From assembly GCA_963721725.1 (NCBI GenBank), contig CAVRLX010000007.1:1-64000 (forward strand): DNA of 64,000 nt, in the 5' to 3' direction. Source of the DNA: RI-153 sp963721725. GTDB lineage: Bacteria > Chloroflexota > Anaerolineae > Caldilineales > Caldilineaceae. Positions within the stretch are counted from its first letter, which is position 1. The number at the start of each line of letters is the position of its first letter. The notes beneath the pieces were generated by a model. That model was not told the origin of the DNA and did no database searches. It was given only the letters and a program-made list of their open reading frames with translations. The position numbers were made by a program, and so were the translations under genes. Below, piece after piece: positions 12,017 to 21,354 of the stretch.

Positions 12017-12355
12017 CTATTTTTTCTTAGAGGCTTTTGCTATTTCATTAAAGTCAAGCGCAAGTTTTATCCAAAATTCTAAGTCAGCTTTTGTTTTTAA
12101 TTCCTGGTTATTAATACAAACATAACCTATGCATTCCCTACCTTTCATTAGCATGGTTTCGGTGCCCTCTTTTTTTATTACATTCTTATGAATTGCTGGA
12201 TTTATACGAATCATTATTTTATCCTTATTTACATTAATACATATTTTGTCATTTACCATAAATGCTAATCCACCAAACATTTTCTTTTCTTGCACTACAG
12301 GTAAATTTGCTAAAGCCTCTCTTATTTTGGATGCTATTTCCTGATTGTATGCCAT
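12017..12355 (-). CDS. TfoX N-terminal domain protein
   Basis: The 112-residue protein is intact. It matches the TfoX/Sxy N-terminal domain: EKKMFGGLAFMVNDKICI near residues 23-40, then MIRINPA and MKGRECIGYV. In gammaproteobacteria TfoX/Sxy activates competence genes, but stand-alone TfoX-N proteins are common in Bacteroidota and their role is unknown, so no competence function is claimed. The lysine-rich tail (KASKKK) is typical. It is convergent with the M36 peptidase gene and separated from it by the shared terminator region. It is one of few frameshift-free genes left of 22.9 kb. Confidence 0.8.
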   Translation of the reverse strand: MAYNQEIASKIREALANLPVVQEKKMFGGLAFMVNDKICINVNKDKIMIRINPAIHKNVIKKEGTETMLMKGRECIGYVCINNQELKTKADLEFWIKLALDFNEIAKASKKK

Positions 12356-12556
12356 AAAGAGTATTACAATTATTTATATTATTCTATAACTAATTTTAAC
12401 AATAGGGTATTATATACTTAAATTATTGCTTTTGGTAATTTTAAATTAGAGAATATATTATACAATAAAATAATAAATTCTCCTTTGCTTTTACAATTTT
12501 ATTAAAAACTAGAATCCACCAATGAACTTCAATTAATAAATTGCAGTACTAAAATT

Positions 12557-13279
12557 ATGGACAATTCCTATTATATAGCAGCCGACGATAAAGGTTTTAA
12601 GGCTGAAACAATAGACGAACTACTTGCTGCTGGTTATTACCGGATGCAGCACCTTATGTTTACATGTAACAATACTACTTTAGGCGAAAAAGGGCAAAGC
12701 ATTCCTGTTTTTTGGTTGCGCACTCTTGTAAAAAAATGCAGGCTTCAGAACTCTGCAAACACCATTTTAAAAAAATGTGCTCAATTTTCTGTAAATATTC
12801 AACCTGCTTTTGTAAACGATGAAGTGGAAAACTTGTTTGCTCTGTATAAGGAATGGGTTCCATTTTCAGTATCAGCTAACTGTTCAAGTTATTTATACCA
12901 GGAGCTTTTGCCACAGCCCTTTAATTCTATGATGGTGCAAGTACGTTATCAAAATCAATTAATAGCTACCGGTTATTTTGATACAGGCAAACACTCTATT
13001 GCAGGTATTATGAACATTTACCATCCCGAATACAAACAATATAGTCTTGCAAAATTTTTAATATTGCAAAAACTTCAATTTGCCTTTTCTCAAAATAAAT
13101 CCTTTTATTATACAGGCTATATTAGTCCCGCAAGTACCCGTTTCGATTACAAAACGTTTCCTGATCCTAATGCTGTAGAAATTTTGCTGCCTGATAAGCA
13201 GGAATGGGTGCCTTACTCTTTATTAAACAAACAATTTTTATCGGAATACTATGATAAATTCTTAACCTCAATAGATTAA
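12557..13279 (+). CDS. Arginyl/leucyl-tRNA--protein transferase-like protein
   Basis: This intact 240-residue protein resembles the Ate1/Bpt family that adds an amino acid from aminoacyl-tRNA to protein N-termini in the N-degron pathway. Visible features are AGYYRMQHLMFTCN then PVFWLRT at the N-terminus (residues ~25-57), and the GNAT-like core LIATGYFDTGKHSIAGIMNIYHPEY with YSLAKFLILQKLQFA and FYYTGYISPASTRFDYK. The paired cysteines often seen in the classical N-terminal motif are not obvious, so substrate and activity are inferred only from family resemblance. It stands alone between AT-rich spacers. Confidence 0.6.
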   Translation: MDNSYYIAADDKGFKAETIDELLAAGYYRMQHLMFTCNNTTLGEKGQSIPVFWLRTLVKKCRLQNSANTILKKCAQFSVNIQPAFVNDEVENLFALYKEWVPFSVSANCSSYLYQELLPQPFNSMMVQVRYQNQLIATGYFDTGKHSIAGIMNIYHPEYKQYSLAKFLILQKLQFAFSQNKSFYYTGYISPASTRFDYKTFPDPNAVEILLPDKQEWVPYSLLNKQFLSEYYDKFLTSID

Positions 13280-13367
13280 CAGATATGCTTAAGAAAGCTA
13301 GAATTTTATATACAATAAAATGAAGAATTTTCTTTTGGTTCCAGACTGAGGGAGGCTATTCAACTCC

Positions 13368-13389
13368 GGTTGTGTCACTCACTTGTACT
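13368..13389 (-). repeat. Dispersed 22-bp repeat, copy 6
   Basis: Reverse complement AGTACAAGTGAGTGACACAA then CC; GTGACAC variant. Confidence 0.7.
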
Positions 13390-13647
13390 TTTAGTATTAC
13401 AAGCAACTTTTACCAGCAATTATTTTCCTATGTAGTAAATAGCAATTACTAGTGGTAATCTAATACATACACTATTAAATATGTTCTGAATTATTGGTAC
13501 AATTAGTTGAATAACTATTAATAAACGAATCGCCTTATAAAGCGAACATAAGTTAATGAAAAAGTAAAATTAATTAACAGTAAAGGAAAAACAACCACGG
13601 AAAAAGGTTAAAAAACCTCAAATTTTATAGCTGAAACTAAATTAAAA

Positions 13648-13669
13648 AGTACAAGTGTGCGACGCAACG
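13648..13669 (+). repeat. Dispersed 22-bp repeat, copy 7
   Basis: AGTACAAGTGTGCGACGCAA then CG; GCGACGC variant. Confidence 0.7.
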
Positions 13670-13816
13670 GTAGCTTGATATTTATTCAAAAAGATGGTAA
13701 CCAAAAAATCTACCTATTAAAATACATTCAATTATAATAGTTCAGTTTGCCAATATTCATTTTTTTATCAGGCCTATAATTTTGAAAAAATTATATTAGT
13801 TAAGCATTCAATTACA

Positions 13817-13984
13817 CTAAAATTGATGCATTACTTTTTTTGAATATTGTTTTTTTGGATCTTCCTTTCTTTTTACTTCATTTGGTTTATTTATCTTCTT
13901 GTTTACTGAGCTTAAGTAGTTGGAATATATAATTAATGTAATAGCAGAAATAAATAACAGTGAAATAAAAATTAAAAGTATCAT
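13817..13984 (-). CDS. Small single-pass membrane protein (55 aa)
   Basis: An ATG at 13,984 opens a 55-codon frame ending in TAG. Residues 1-20 (MILLIFISLLFISAITLIIY) are an uninterrupted hydrophobic helix. The remaining ~35 residues are strongly basic and hydrophilic (KKINKPNEVKRKEDPKKQ). This layout, a helix with an N-terminus out and a charged tail, is what a real small inner-membrane protein would show, but AT-rich DNA yields such frames by chance too. The neighbour at 14,212-14,352 has the same layout and orientation. No family is recognised. Confidence 0.4.
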   Translation of the reverse strand: MILLIFISLLFISAITLIIYSNYLSSVNKKINKPNEVKRKEDPKKQYSKKVMHQF

Positions 13985-14211
13985 AAAATATACATTTTGG
14001 TTATTAGTACATAAGATGATAAAAAATAGTGAAGAGTTGCACTAACAATTACGCATCAATTACATACTACATTTTAAATAAAATAGTAAACATTACAAAT
14101 TATTGCAGGTATTGTAAAGTAATAACAAAATGTAAAAGTTGTATTATTTTTTTTAGAAACTTCCATACAAATTTACTGCCACTTTTAGTTTAAACTGTTT
14201 TGCAGAAGAAC

Positions 14212-14352
14212 TTACAGATATTTGTCCTCTATTTTTCTATTATAATTTTTTACTTCTTTGAAATTATTAATTTCTGTAAATAAAAGGAGAAAAATAGAAG
14301 AGAGCGCCATTAAAGCAATTACCAAAAAAAGGATTACAAAGGTTGTATTCAT
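14212..14352 (-). CDS. Small single-pass membrane protein (46 aa)
   Basis: ATG at 14,352 starts a 46-codon frame ending in TAA. A hydrophobic segment (FVILFLVIALMALSSIFLLL) occupies residues 5-24 and is followed by a charged tail (INNFKEVKNYNRKIEDK). Architecture and strand match the 55-residue frame 230 bases downstream, so the two could be a tandem pair. Function unknown; existence is plausible, not proven. Confidence 0.4.
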   Translation of the reverse strand: MNTTFVILFLVIALMALSSIFLLLFTEINNFKEVKNYNRKIEDKYL

Positions 14353-14483
14353 ACAATTGGATTTTTTTAGAAAATAAGGATATAAATATTAGACGCAACT
14401 AGTTTAGAGGGGGTTGCAGAGAATAAAGATTAAATTTTCCCTCTTTAATAGAAATTTTATTAAAATAGTTTAGCACGATAGCA

Positions 14484-14516
14484 TAAAAAAAGCCGTCCGG
14501 GAAATGAACGGCTTTA
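14484..14516 (-). terminator. Rho-independent terminator of the mutase gene
   Basis: Read on the minus strand, AAAGCCGT and ACGGCTTT pair around a TCATTTCCCGG loop and run into a T tract, about ten bases after the stop codon. Confidence 0.8.
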
Positions 14517-14525
14517 GTAAATTTG

Positions 14526-16253
14526 TTATTTTAATTTTAAGTCACTAATAATTGCCTGTATTTTTTCATCCATTTTCTTTTCTGTTTCTTCAAACTTCTC
14601 AACACTTTCCAACGTCGTTTTTACACTAAAATAAAATTTAATCTTAGGTTCTGTTCCACTTGGTCGTGCAGAAATTTTTGAACCATCTTCCAATACAAAT
14701 TGCAACACATTGCTTTTTGGCAATTCAATATCCCAAACATTTCCGGTTTGCAGATTTTTACCAACCTGCATTTGGTAATCCAGCAATTGAACAACAGGTG
14801 TGCCGGCAATTGTTGCTGGTGGATTTTCGCGGTATCCCTGCATCATTTCAGCAATTTCTTCAGCTCCACGCATTCCTTTTTTAGTTATTGAAATAAGCGA
14901 CTCTTTATAATAACCATACTGCACATACAAGTCAATCAATTTTTCAAACAAACTTCGTCCCTTGTTCTTTTCGTAAGCTGCCATTTCACATAACAATGCA
15001 ACTGCCGAAATTGCATCTTTATCGCGCATTTTATCGCCTATCATTAACCCATAACTTTCTTCACCACCAATTATATAATTTTCTTTGCCTACTTTTTCGG
15101 TTATCAGTTCAGCTATCCATTTAAAGCCGGTAAGAACATTGTAACAGGTAACACCATTTGCAGCTGCTATATCATCAATCAGATTAGTAGTAACAATTGT
15201 TTTAACCACCATATCATTTGGCTTTGCAATTCCTTTTGCCTTTCGTGCTTCAATCATATAATTAAAAGCAAGTACAGCAGTTTGGTTTCCATTCATTAAA
15301 ACCCACTCACCTTTTGGATTTTTTACGCCAATGCCAACCCTGTCTGCATCAGGGTCAGTACCCAGCAAAATATCTGCATCCAGTTCTTTTGCTTTTTGTA
15401 AGCCAATACTCATTGCTTCACTTTCTTCAGGATTTGGATAAACAACTGTAGGAAAATTACCATCAGGAACTGCTTGTTCTTCAACAATGGTAACATTGGT
15501 AAAACCAAAACGCTCCAATACCTGCGGCACCAGTGTAATACCGGTACCATGTATCGAAGTATAAACAATTTTCAGATCTTTTTGCTTTTCAATCACTTCA
15601 GGATAAATACTAAGGTCTTTTACCATATCAATAAATGCATCATCCATTCCTTTTCCAAGTATCGAAATGTTTTCTTCCCCACCAGTCCATAACACTTCAT
15701 CAACACTTGTAATTGCTTCTACTTCTTCAATTACATTTTTATCGTGTGGAGGCACCAATTGTCCGCCATCGTTCCAGTAAGCTTTATAACCATTATATTC
15801 TTTGGGATTATGCGATGCAGTTAAAACTACACCTGCCTGGCATCCTAAATGACGTATTGTAAAAGACAGTTCAGGTGTTGGCCGCAGGTCTTCAAACAGG
15901 TACACTTTAATGCCATTTGCAGCAAAAACATTCGCAGTAGTTTCAGCAAAAAAACGGCTGTTGTTGCGGCAATCATGGGCAATGGCAACTTTTATTTCAG
16001 CGTTTCCATATACTTTTTTCAGATAGTTGGCAAAACCCTGGGTTGCCATACCAATTGTATATTTATTCATCCGGTTTGTACCAACGCCCATAATACCTCG
16101 CAAGCCACCGGTACCAAATTCAAGATTTCTATAAAATGCATCAGCAAGTTCATCTGGCGAAGATTCTTGCATACGTTTAATTTCATCTTTGGTTGCCTGG
16201 TCATAATTTCCATTTAACCATACATTTACTTTTTCTAAAATAGCAGCATCCAT
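14526..16253 (-). CDS. Phosphoglucomutase/phosphomannomutase
   Basis: An intact alpha-D-phosphohexomutase of 575 residues, the usual length for the Bacteroidota/Firmicutes phospho-sugar mutase group. It interconverts hexose 1- and 6-phosphates in the cytoplasm, linking central metabolism to sugar nucleotide supply. All four family loops are present: the phosphoserine loop TASHNPKEYNGYK with Ser147, the metal loop GTDPDADRVGIG, the sugar-binding loop GGEESYG, and the phosphate loop SARPSGTEPKIKFYF near the C-terminus. The gene is monocistronic, with a terminator immediately downstream. Whether glucose or mannose is preferred cannot be told from sequence. Confidence 0.9.
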   Translation of the reverse strand: MDAAILEKVNVWLNGNYDQATKDEIKRMQESSPDELADAFYRNLEFGTGGLRGIMGVGTNRMNKYTIGMATQGFANYLKKVYGNAEIKVAIAHDCRNNSRFFAETTANVFAANGIKVYLFEDLRPTPELSFTIRHLGCQAGVVLTASHNPKEYNGYKAYWNDGGQLVPPHDKNVIEEVEAITSVDEVLWTGGEENISILGKGMDDAFIDMVKDLSIYPEVIEKQKDLKIVYTSIHGTGITLVPQVLERFGFTNVTIVEEQAVPDGNFPTVVYPNPEESEAMSIGLQKAKELDADILLGTDPDADRVGIGVKNPKGEWVLMNGNQTAVLAFNYMIEARKAKGIAKPNDMVVKTIVTTNLIDDIAAANGVTCYNVLTGFKWIAELITEKVGKENYIIGGEESYGLMIGDKMRDKDAISAVALLCEMAAYEKNKGRSLFEKLIDLYVQYGYYKESLISITKKGMRGAEEIAEMMQGYRENPPATIAGTPVVQLLDYQMQVGKNLQTGNVWDIELPKSNVLQFVLEDGSKISARPSGTEPKIKFYFSVKTTLESVEKFEETEKKMDEKIQAIISDLKLK

Positions 16254-16503
16254 ATGTTTTAGCTTTTAGTTTTTGAAATACATAATTATGATACCAGCTT
16301 TTGAAGTTCTATTTATCATCGTTGCGACGCTCCGTTCAGGCTTTAGTTGCTACTATTAAACTATGTGTCATAAACCTTATTGTAGAATTTGTTTTCACAT
16401 TATTCCTATAAAAGTCTTTATAAATTAATTTAGTAAAGCAAGTTTAAGAAAATAAATGATTGAAAGCACAACCTTATATAATTTTATCACGTACGTTTGG
16501 ATT

Positions 16504-17586
16504 ATGAAGAACAGGTTTATATACAAGGCTGCTATTTTATACATATTTGTTTACTTATTTTCCTTTCTTCCTATCAATGCTATTTCACAGGATACTAGTT
16601 AACAGTAAATAATACTTCAGCTTTCTCTCAAAACAATTCTACCAATTATCAGTTTTTGAACCTAGGCTATAAGGCAGTTGCAGAACCTATCGACAAACTA
16701 CCCTAACAAAAAAAGAGTTCGCCTGGTAGCTGCTGCAAATATTATTGGATACGGTGGAACAATGGTAGGTTTGTATTCTGCCTGGTACAGTAATTATCCC
16801 CAAACCAATTTTCACTTTTTTAACGACAACAACGAATGGAAGCAGGTTGATAAAGTAGGCCATGCTTATAGTGCATATATTGAAAGTTATGGCAAGTATG
16901 GAAATGTGGCGCTGGGCAGGGGTAAGCCGAAAAAAACGAATTTGGATTGGCGGATTAAGCGGTGTAGCCTATCAAACAATTATTGAAACACTGGATGCAT
17001 TTAGTGTAGGCTGGGGCTGGAGCTGGGGCGACTTTGGTGCAAACATGTTTGGCAGCGGTTTATTAGTAGGCCAGGAGCTTGGCTGGAATGAACAACGGAT
17101 ACGGTTCAAGTTTTCTTTTCATAAAAAAAACTATGGTTCAGATGACTTGAACATGCAGAGCAAATAATTTGTATGGAAAAAGTGTGGGCGAACGAATGAT
17201 TAAAGATTACAATGGGCAAACTTATTGGTTAAGTGCAAATCTAAAATCATTTATGCCTGAAAGTAATCTTGCCTCCATGGCTAAGTGTTGCAGTTGGCTA
17301 TGGTGCCGATGGAATGTTTGGAGGTGAAGAAAATATAGCTAAAGATAATTTCGGAAATATAACTTTTGACCGACAGCGATATAAGACGTTATCGCCAGTG
17401 TTACATTTCACCAGATATTGATTTAACAAAATTAAAACAAACAGTAAATTTTTAAGGCTAGCATTAGGCGCTTTAAATGCTTTTAAATTTCCTGCACCTT
17501 CAATGGAGTATAATTCAAAAGGAAAATTTATATTTCCATTTTATTCACTTTTAATTATAGTAAAATTTACATTAACTACATGTTAG
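16504..17586 (+). CDS. DUF2279 exported protein, frameshifted
   Basis: ATG at 16,504 starts a signal peptide (ILYIFVYLFSFLPINAIS). The DUF2279 core follows in several frames: NNEWKQVDKVGHAYSAYIES, ETLDAFSVGWGWSWGDFGAN, LLVGQELGWNEQRIRFKFSF, then DYNGQTYWLSANL and AVGYGADGMFGGEE. Family members are predicted periplasmic or outer-membrane-associated proteins of unknown function. At least four indels (near 16,603, 16,930, 17,165 and 17,280) break the ~350-codon gene, and the 3' end is uncertain because the last frame could be either of two. No partner genes are apparent. Confidence 0.6.
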
Positions 17587-17978
17587 AAATATCCCACTTT
17601 CAGTAAAGAATACGATTACTTCTATCCCTAATTATCCTGAAGATAATTCTTAAATATGCCCTTCTGTATCAGATAATAAAGGTTTTTCTATCTAGTGTAT
17701 ATTAGAACATACTAAGTAAATTTATTATATTTAATTTCACTTAAGGGTATTTATGTTTTTTTGAATATACCTAAATTCCCGTTACAAATCCTGCTTTTTA
17801 ATTTTAAAAATACCTCAATAGAAAAATAAAATTATTTTTTAGAATTTCCTATTCGAAAAAAAATGAACTTAAATAGAGGTGTTACACTTAAAAATAAAAA
17901 TGCAAGCTGACCATTGACAAATTTTGCAATAATGAGTATCTTAATCATTCTACTGTATGTTAGGCAAAACTTCTGTAA
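17587..17978. other. Intergenic, ~390 bp
   Basis: Very AT-rich; no gene, repeat copy or terminator recognised. Confidence 0.4.
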
Positions 17979-18583
17979 ATGTTTACACTTAAAAGAGATA
18001 AACTGTTACAAGGATATATGGCACGGTTTGGTCCTCTAACCAACAATTTAGCTGAAGCCTTTAATTTTCTGCTATCTAAAATGGAGCAGGATGAACGCTT
18101 TAGCCAAACCGAAACTGACCGGAGACAGTTAGCTTATTGTATGGCAACGTTTAAATGGGAAACTGCACATACAATGCTACCAATTGATGAGTTTGGGAAC
18201 GAAGAACGATTTAACCGGCTTTATAGTCCTCAAACACGGGTTGGTAAAATGTTAGGTAACATTGAACCAGGGGACGGTGCTCGTTTTCACGGTCGGGGTT
18301 ATGTGCAATTAACTGGTAGAAGCAACTATACCAGTGCAAGTAAATTTACAGGTAAATACCTTGTAAATCATCCTGACAAAGCTAAAGATCTGAAATTGCC
18401 TATTTTATTGCCATTCAGGGAATGAAAGACGGATGGTTTACGGGTAAAAAATTAAAAAGTTTTATTAATAATGAAAAGGTGGACTTCGAAAATGCACGAA
18501 CTATAATAAATGGTCATGACAAAGCTGATATAATTGCAAGTATTGCTAGGCGGTATAGCGAAATTTTGAAAGAATCTTTATAA
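17979..18583 (+). CDS. GH19-like chitinase/lysozyme, one frameshift
   Basis: The chain begins at ATG 17,979 and holds the GH19/lysozyme-like hallmarks: MATFKWETAHTM with the likely catalytic Glu, then HGRGYVQLTGRSNY. The frame breaks near 18,395 and resumes as AIQGMKDGWFTGKKLKSFI to a TAA at 18,581. The repaired protein would be about 200 residues. There is no signal peptide, which is usual for phage or phage-tail-like endolysins released by other means, but no phage genes lie nearby. It would cleave chitin or peptidoglycan beta-1,4 bonds; family resemblance does not settle which. Confidence 0.7.
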
Positions 18584-18590
18584 GGTAACA

Positions 18591-18660
18591 GGCTGAAAAG
18601 GTGAAAGGTTGAAAAGTTGAAAGGTTGAAAAGATGAAAGGTTAAAGGTTAAAGGAAGGTT
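18591..18660 (+). repeat. Imperfect short tandem repeat (GGTTGAAAAGT type)
   Basis: About seven imperfect units of GAAAGGTT / GAAAAGTT follow the GH19-like gene directly. Purine-rich, without hairpin potential. Confidence 0.7.
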
Positions 18661-18737
18661 TAAAATTATAATAAATTGCTCTTCTTCCTATTGTGTATTT
18701 TTTTGTGGGCCAGGCAATAGAACATACATTTTACAGC

Positions 18738-18757
18738 CGTTGCGTCGCACACTTATA
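18738..18757 (-). repeat. Dispersed 22-bp repeat, copy 8
   Basis: Reverse complement GTATAAGTGTGCGACGCAAC G; GCGACGC variant with one change in the GTACAAG arm. Confidence 0.65.
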
Positions 18758-18910
18758 CAATATTTCACTTTTCAGCAGAAATTATTGCCTTTCAAGATTT
18801 CACGGTTTTTTTTACCCATTTTCGGCCCTTATTGTAGCTCCTGCATTTGAAGTTATATTTAGTATTTTTTAATGCAGTGTTTAGGTTATTTTGGTTGCTT
18901 AATACAAAAG

Positions 18911-19411
18911 CTAATATACCAACTGGTGCGTTTGCTTAATAATACCCATCACAAAAACACTTTGCACATGTCCCATATTTTCTATCTGGCTTAGCTTGTT
19001 TACATGAAAATCGTAGTAGGCATTCATGTCTTCGGAAACTACTTTCAGCATAAAATCAAACTCTCCTGAAATATTGTAACATTCAATTACTTCATTCAAT
19101 TCCTGTATGGTTTTAATAAATTTATCACCTGCATTTTTACTATGTTGCTTTAACGAAACATAGCAAATCACCATCAACCCTTTTTTAACTTTTGTATGAT
19201 CAACTAATGTGGCATATTGTTTAATTACGCCCGATTTCTTCCATGCGTTTTATGCGTTCATGAACAGGGGTTGTACTTAAATGTATTTTTTCGGATATTT
19301 CTTTTACCGTAATTCGGGCATTCTCCTGTAACAGGCGAAGTATAGCAAGGTCTTTACCATCTAACGCAGTTCTGCAGTAGTTGAATCTTCTTTTTGAGTT
19401 GTCTTTGCCAT
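18911..19411 (-). CDS. Lrp/AsnC family transcriptional regulator, frameshifted
   Basis: From ATG at 19,411 the minus strand encodes an AsnC-type helix-turn-helix (DGKDLAILRLLQENARITV, then ISEKIHLSTTPVHERIKRME). After breaks near 19,375 and 19,190-19,230 it continues with the RAM effector domain (CYNISGEFDFMLKVVSEDMN, ending in SVFVMGIIKQTH). The repaired length of about 165 residues is standard. Such regulators respond to amino acids and act as dimers or octamers. The gene is divergent from ahcY across a ~370 bp spacer, so control of ahcY or itself is conceivable but unproven. Confidence 0.75.
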
Positions 19412-19476
19412 TACAAAATGTACTGTTTATTCTACAAAAGAAGGAAGAATTTTATCTTTTTCCCAAAGTTATGCAG

Positions 19477-19508
19477 TTGGTAGAATAATTTCTAAGAAGT
19501 TACTTTTG
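19477..19508 (+). promoter_or_regulatory. Bacteroidota-type promoter candidate upstream of ahcY
   Basis: TACTTTTG at 19,501-19,508 fits the -7 consensus TAnnTTTG and TTGG at 19,477-19,480 sits at -33 spacing (20 bases between). Confidence 0.4.
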
Positions 19509-19657
19509 CCCCGATGTGAAACTTTTATATGTAGTAAGAATAGATTAATTATAAGGAATATAAGAATAGACAGCATTGATTCCTCTGTAATTCGTGTTTG
19601 TCCGATAAATTTCGCAAATCCTGGCTCAGCCGGAAAAATGCTGAAAAAAGAACAACC

Positions 19658-19679
19658 AGTACAAGAGTGCGACGCAACG
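19658..19679 (+). repeat. Dispersed 22-bp repeat, copy 9
   Basis: AGTACAAGAGTGCGACGCAA then CG; GCGACGC variant, inside the ahcY leader. Confidence 0.7.
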
Positions 19680-19783
19680 GTGAAACAACAAAGAACAAAG
19701 GCCTGGCTCCAAAAAGAAACTTATAAATTCAATCATCAAGCTTCAAATCAAATCAAAATCATAAAATCAGAAATACAAACAAT

Positions 19784-21113
19784 ATGTCAACAACAACCAA
19801 CACTCAGATTGATTTTAATCTGAAATACAAAGTGGCTGATATGAGCCTTGCTGCATGGGGCCGCAAAGAAATACGCCTTGCAGAAGCAGAAATGCCGGGA
19901 TTAATGTCTATTCGTGCAGAATACGGACCATCACAACCATTAAAAGGTGCACGTATTGCAGGTTGCTTACACATGACCATTCAAACTGCAGTGCTTATTG
20001 AAACATTGATTGCTTTAGGCGCTGAGGTTAAATGGAGTTCTTGCAACATTTTTTCTACACAGGATCATGCTGCTGCTGCTATTGCTGCTGCCGGTATTGG
20101 TGTTTTTGCATGGAAAGGTCAGAGCAATGAAGATGCTGACTGGTGTATTGAACAAACTTTGTTTTTTGGTAGCGAAGACCGTCCTTTAAATATGATTCTT
20201 AGATGATGGTGGTGATCTTACCAACATTGTTTTTGATAAATATCCTGAACTTATTCAGCACGTTAAAGGCTTAAGCGAAGAAACTACTACAGGTGTTCAC
20301 CGCTTGTACGAAAGAATGGAAAAAGGTACTTTGCCTATTCCTGCAATTAATGTAAACGATAGCGTTACCAAATCAAAATTCGACAACAAATACGGTTGTA
20401 AAGAAAGCTTGGTAGATTCTATTCGTCGTGCTACAGATGTTATGCTTGCTGGTAAAGTTGCTGTTGTTGGTGGTTATGGTGATGTAGGTAAAGGTTCTGC
20501 TGCTTCATTGGCTGGTGCAGGTTGCCGTGTTATTGTTACCGAAATTGATCCTATTTGTGCTTTGCAAGCTGCAATGGACGGTTTTGAAGTGAAGAAAATG
20601 ATTGATGCAGTTAAAGAAGCCGATATTATTGTTACTGCTTCAGGTTGCCGCGATTTGATTACCGAGCAGCATTTCAAAGCAATGAAAGACAAAGCAATCG
20701 TTTGTAACATTGGTCACTTCGATATTGAAATTGATGTTGCCTGGTTAAACCAGAATTATGGTCAAACAAAAGATACCGTTAAGCCACAGGTTGATATGTA
20801 CACTATTGATGGTAAAGACATTATTTTATTGGCTGAAGGTCGTCTTGTAAATCTAGGTTGTGCAACAGGTCACCCAAGTTTTGTAATGAGTAACTCTTTC
20901 AGTAACCAAACTTTAGCGCAAATTGAACTTTGGACCAACCACGATAAATACGAGAACAAAGTATACGTGTTACCAAAGCATCTTGATGAAAAAGTTGCCC
21001 GTTTTCACCTTGCAAAAATTGGTGTTGTATTGGATGAATTAACTGATGCACAATCAGAATATTTAGGAATTAGCAAAAATGGTCCATTTAAGCCTGAGAT
21101 GTATAGATATTAG
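19784..21113 (+). CDS. ahcY: S-adenosylhomocysteine hydrolase, one single-base frameshift
   Basis: The product cleaves S-adenosylhomocysteine to adenosine and homocysteine with bound NAD, keeping the methyl cycle running in the cytoplasm. The N-terminal domain shows MSLAAWGRKEI, HMTIQTAVLIETL and NIFSTQDHAAAAIA. The Rossmann part shows KVAVVGGYGDVGKGSA; the end is the canonical NGPFKPEMYRY. One extra A near 20,202 (ATTCTTAGATGATGG for ATTCTTGATGATGG) breaks the frame; without it the expected DDGGDLTNIV is restored and the protein has the normal ~440 residues. Such a precise one-base error in a core gene argues for sequencing error over decay. A terminator follows. Confidence 0.92.
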
Positions 21114-21180
21114 TAGAGAGTTTTAAGTTATAAATTAAGAATTCTGAGCTAAAAATTAAGAATTGAATTTTTCATAGGTG

Positions 21181-21219
21181 CAAAGGAACCTGCTTTTTTA
21201 AGTCAGGTTCCTTTGTTTT
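21181..21219 (+). terminator. Rho-independent terminator after ahcY
   Basis: AAAGGAACCTG and CAGGTTCCTTT pair across a T-rich loop and end in GTTTTT. Confidence 0.85.
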
Positions 21220-21354
21220 TATGGAAGAGTTGCTTCATTGTACGAATGTCTTTTAACTAATCAATACTTTATTCCTGGTTGTTGGCACCAAAAATCTAAA
21301 AGTTAATTCTTAAAATTTAACCCAAACCCCCTATTTTAGCCTATTAACTATGCT

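Larger units (their letters stand above)
13280..14525. other. Intergenic/small-ORF region, ~1.25 kb
   Basis: It contains two dispersed repeat copies in opposite orientation (13,368-13,389 and 13,648-13,669), two very small membrane-protein frames on the minus strand (listed separately), and the terminator of the mutase gene at its right end. The rest is AT-rich without recognisable structure. Confidence 0.45.
18584..18910. other. Intergenic, ~330 bp
   Basis: Holds the purine-rich tandem repeat (18,591-18,660) and one dispersed repeat copy (18,738-18,757) between two convergent genes. No gene seen. Confidence 0.45.
19412..19783. other. Divergent promoter region and ahcY leader, ~370 bp
   Basis: Contains the candidate promoter at 19,477-19,508 and a dispersed repeat copy (19,658-19,679) within a ~275-nt leader before ahcY. 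I looked for SAM or SAH riboswitch cores and did not recognise any. Confidence 0.4.

Noticed and set aside
13368..13669. Possible CRISPR-like array from repeated 22-bp units
   Set aside because: The repeats are dispersed over 22 kb in both orientations, never regularly spaced, and no cas genes are present.
16318..16335. Further copy of the 22-bp repeat
   Set aside because: Only CGTTGCGACGCTCC remains; the AGTACAAG arm is absent, so it is at most a decayed relic.
19510..19783. SAM/SAH riboswitch in the ahcY leader
   Set aside because: No conserved core of SAM-I, SAM-II or SAH riboswitches could be recognised; CCTGGCTCAGCCGG forms only a small hairpin.
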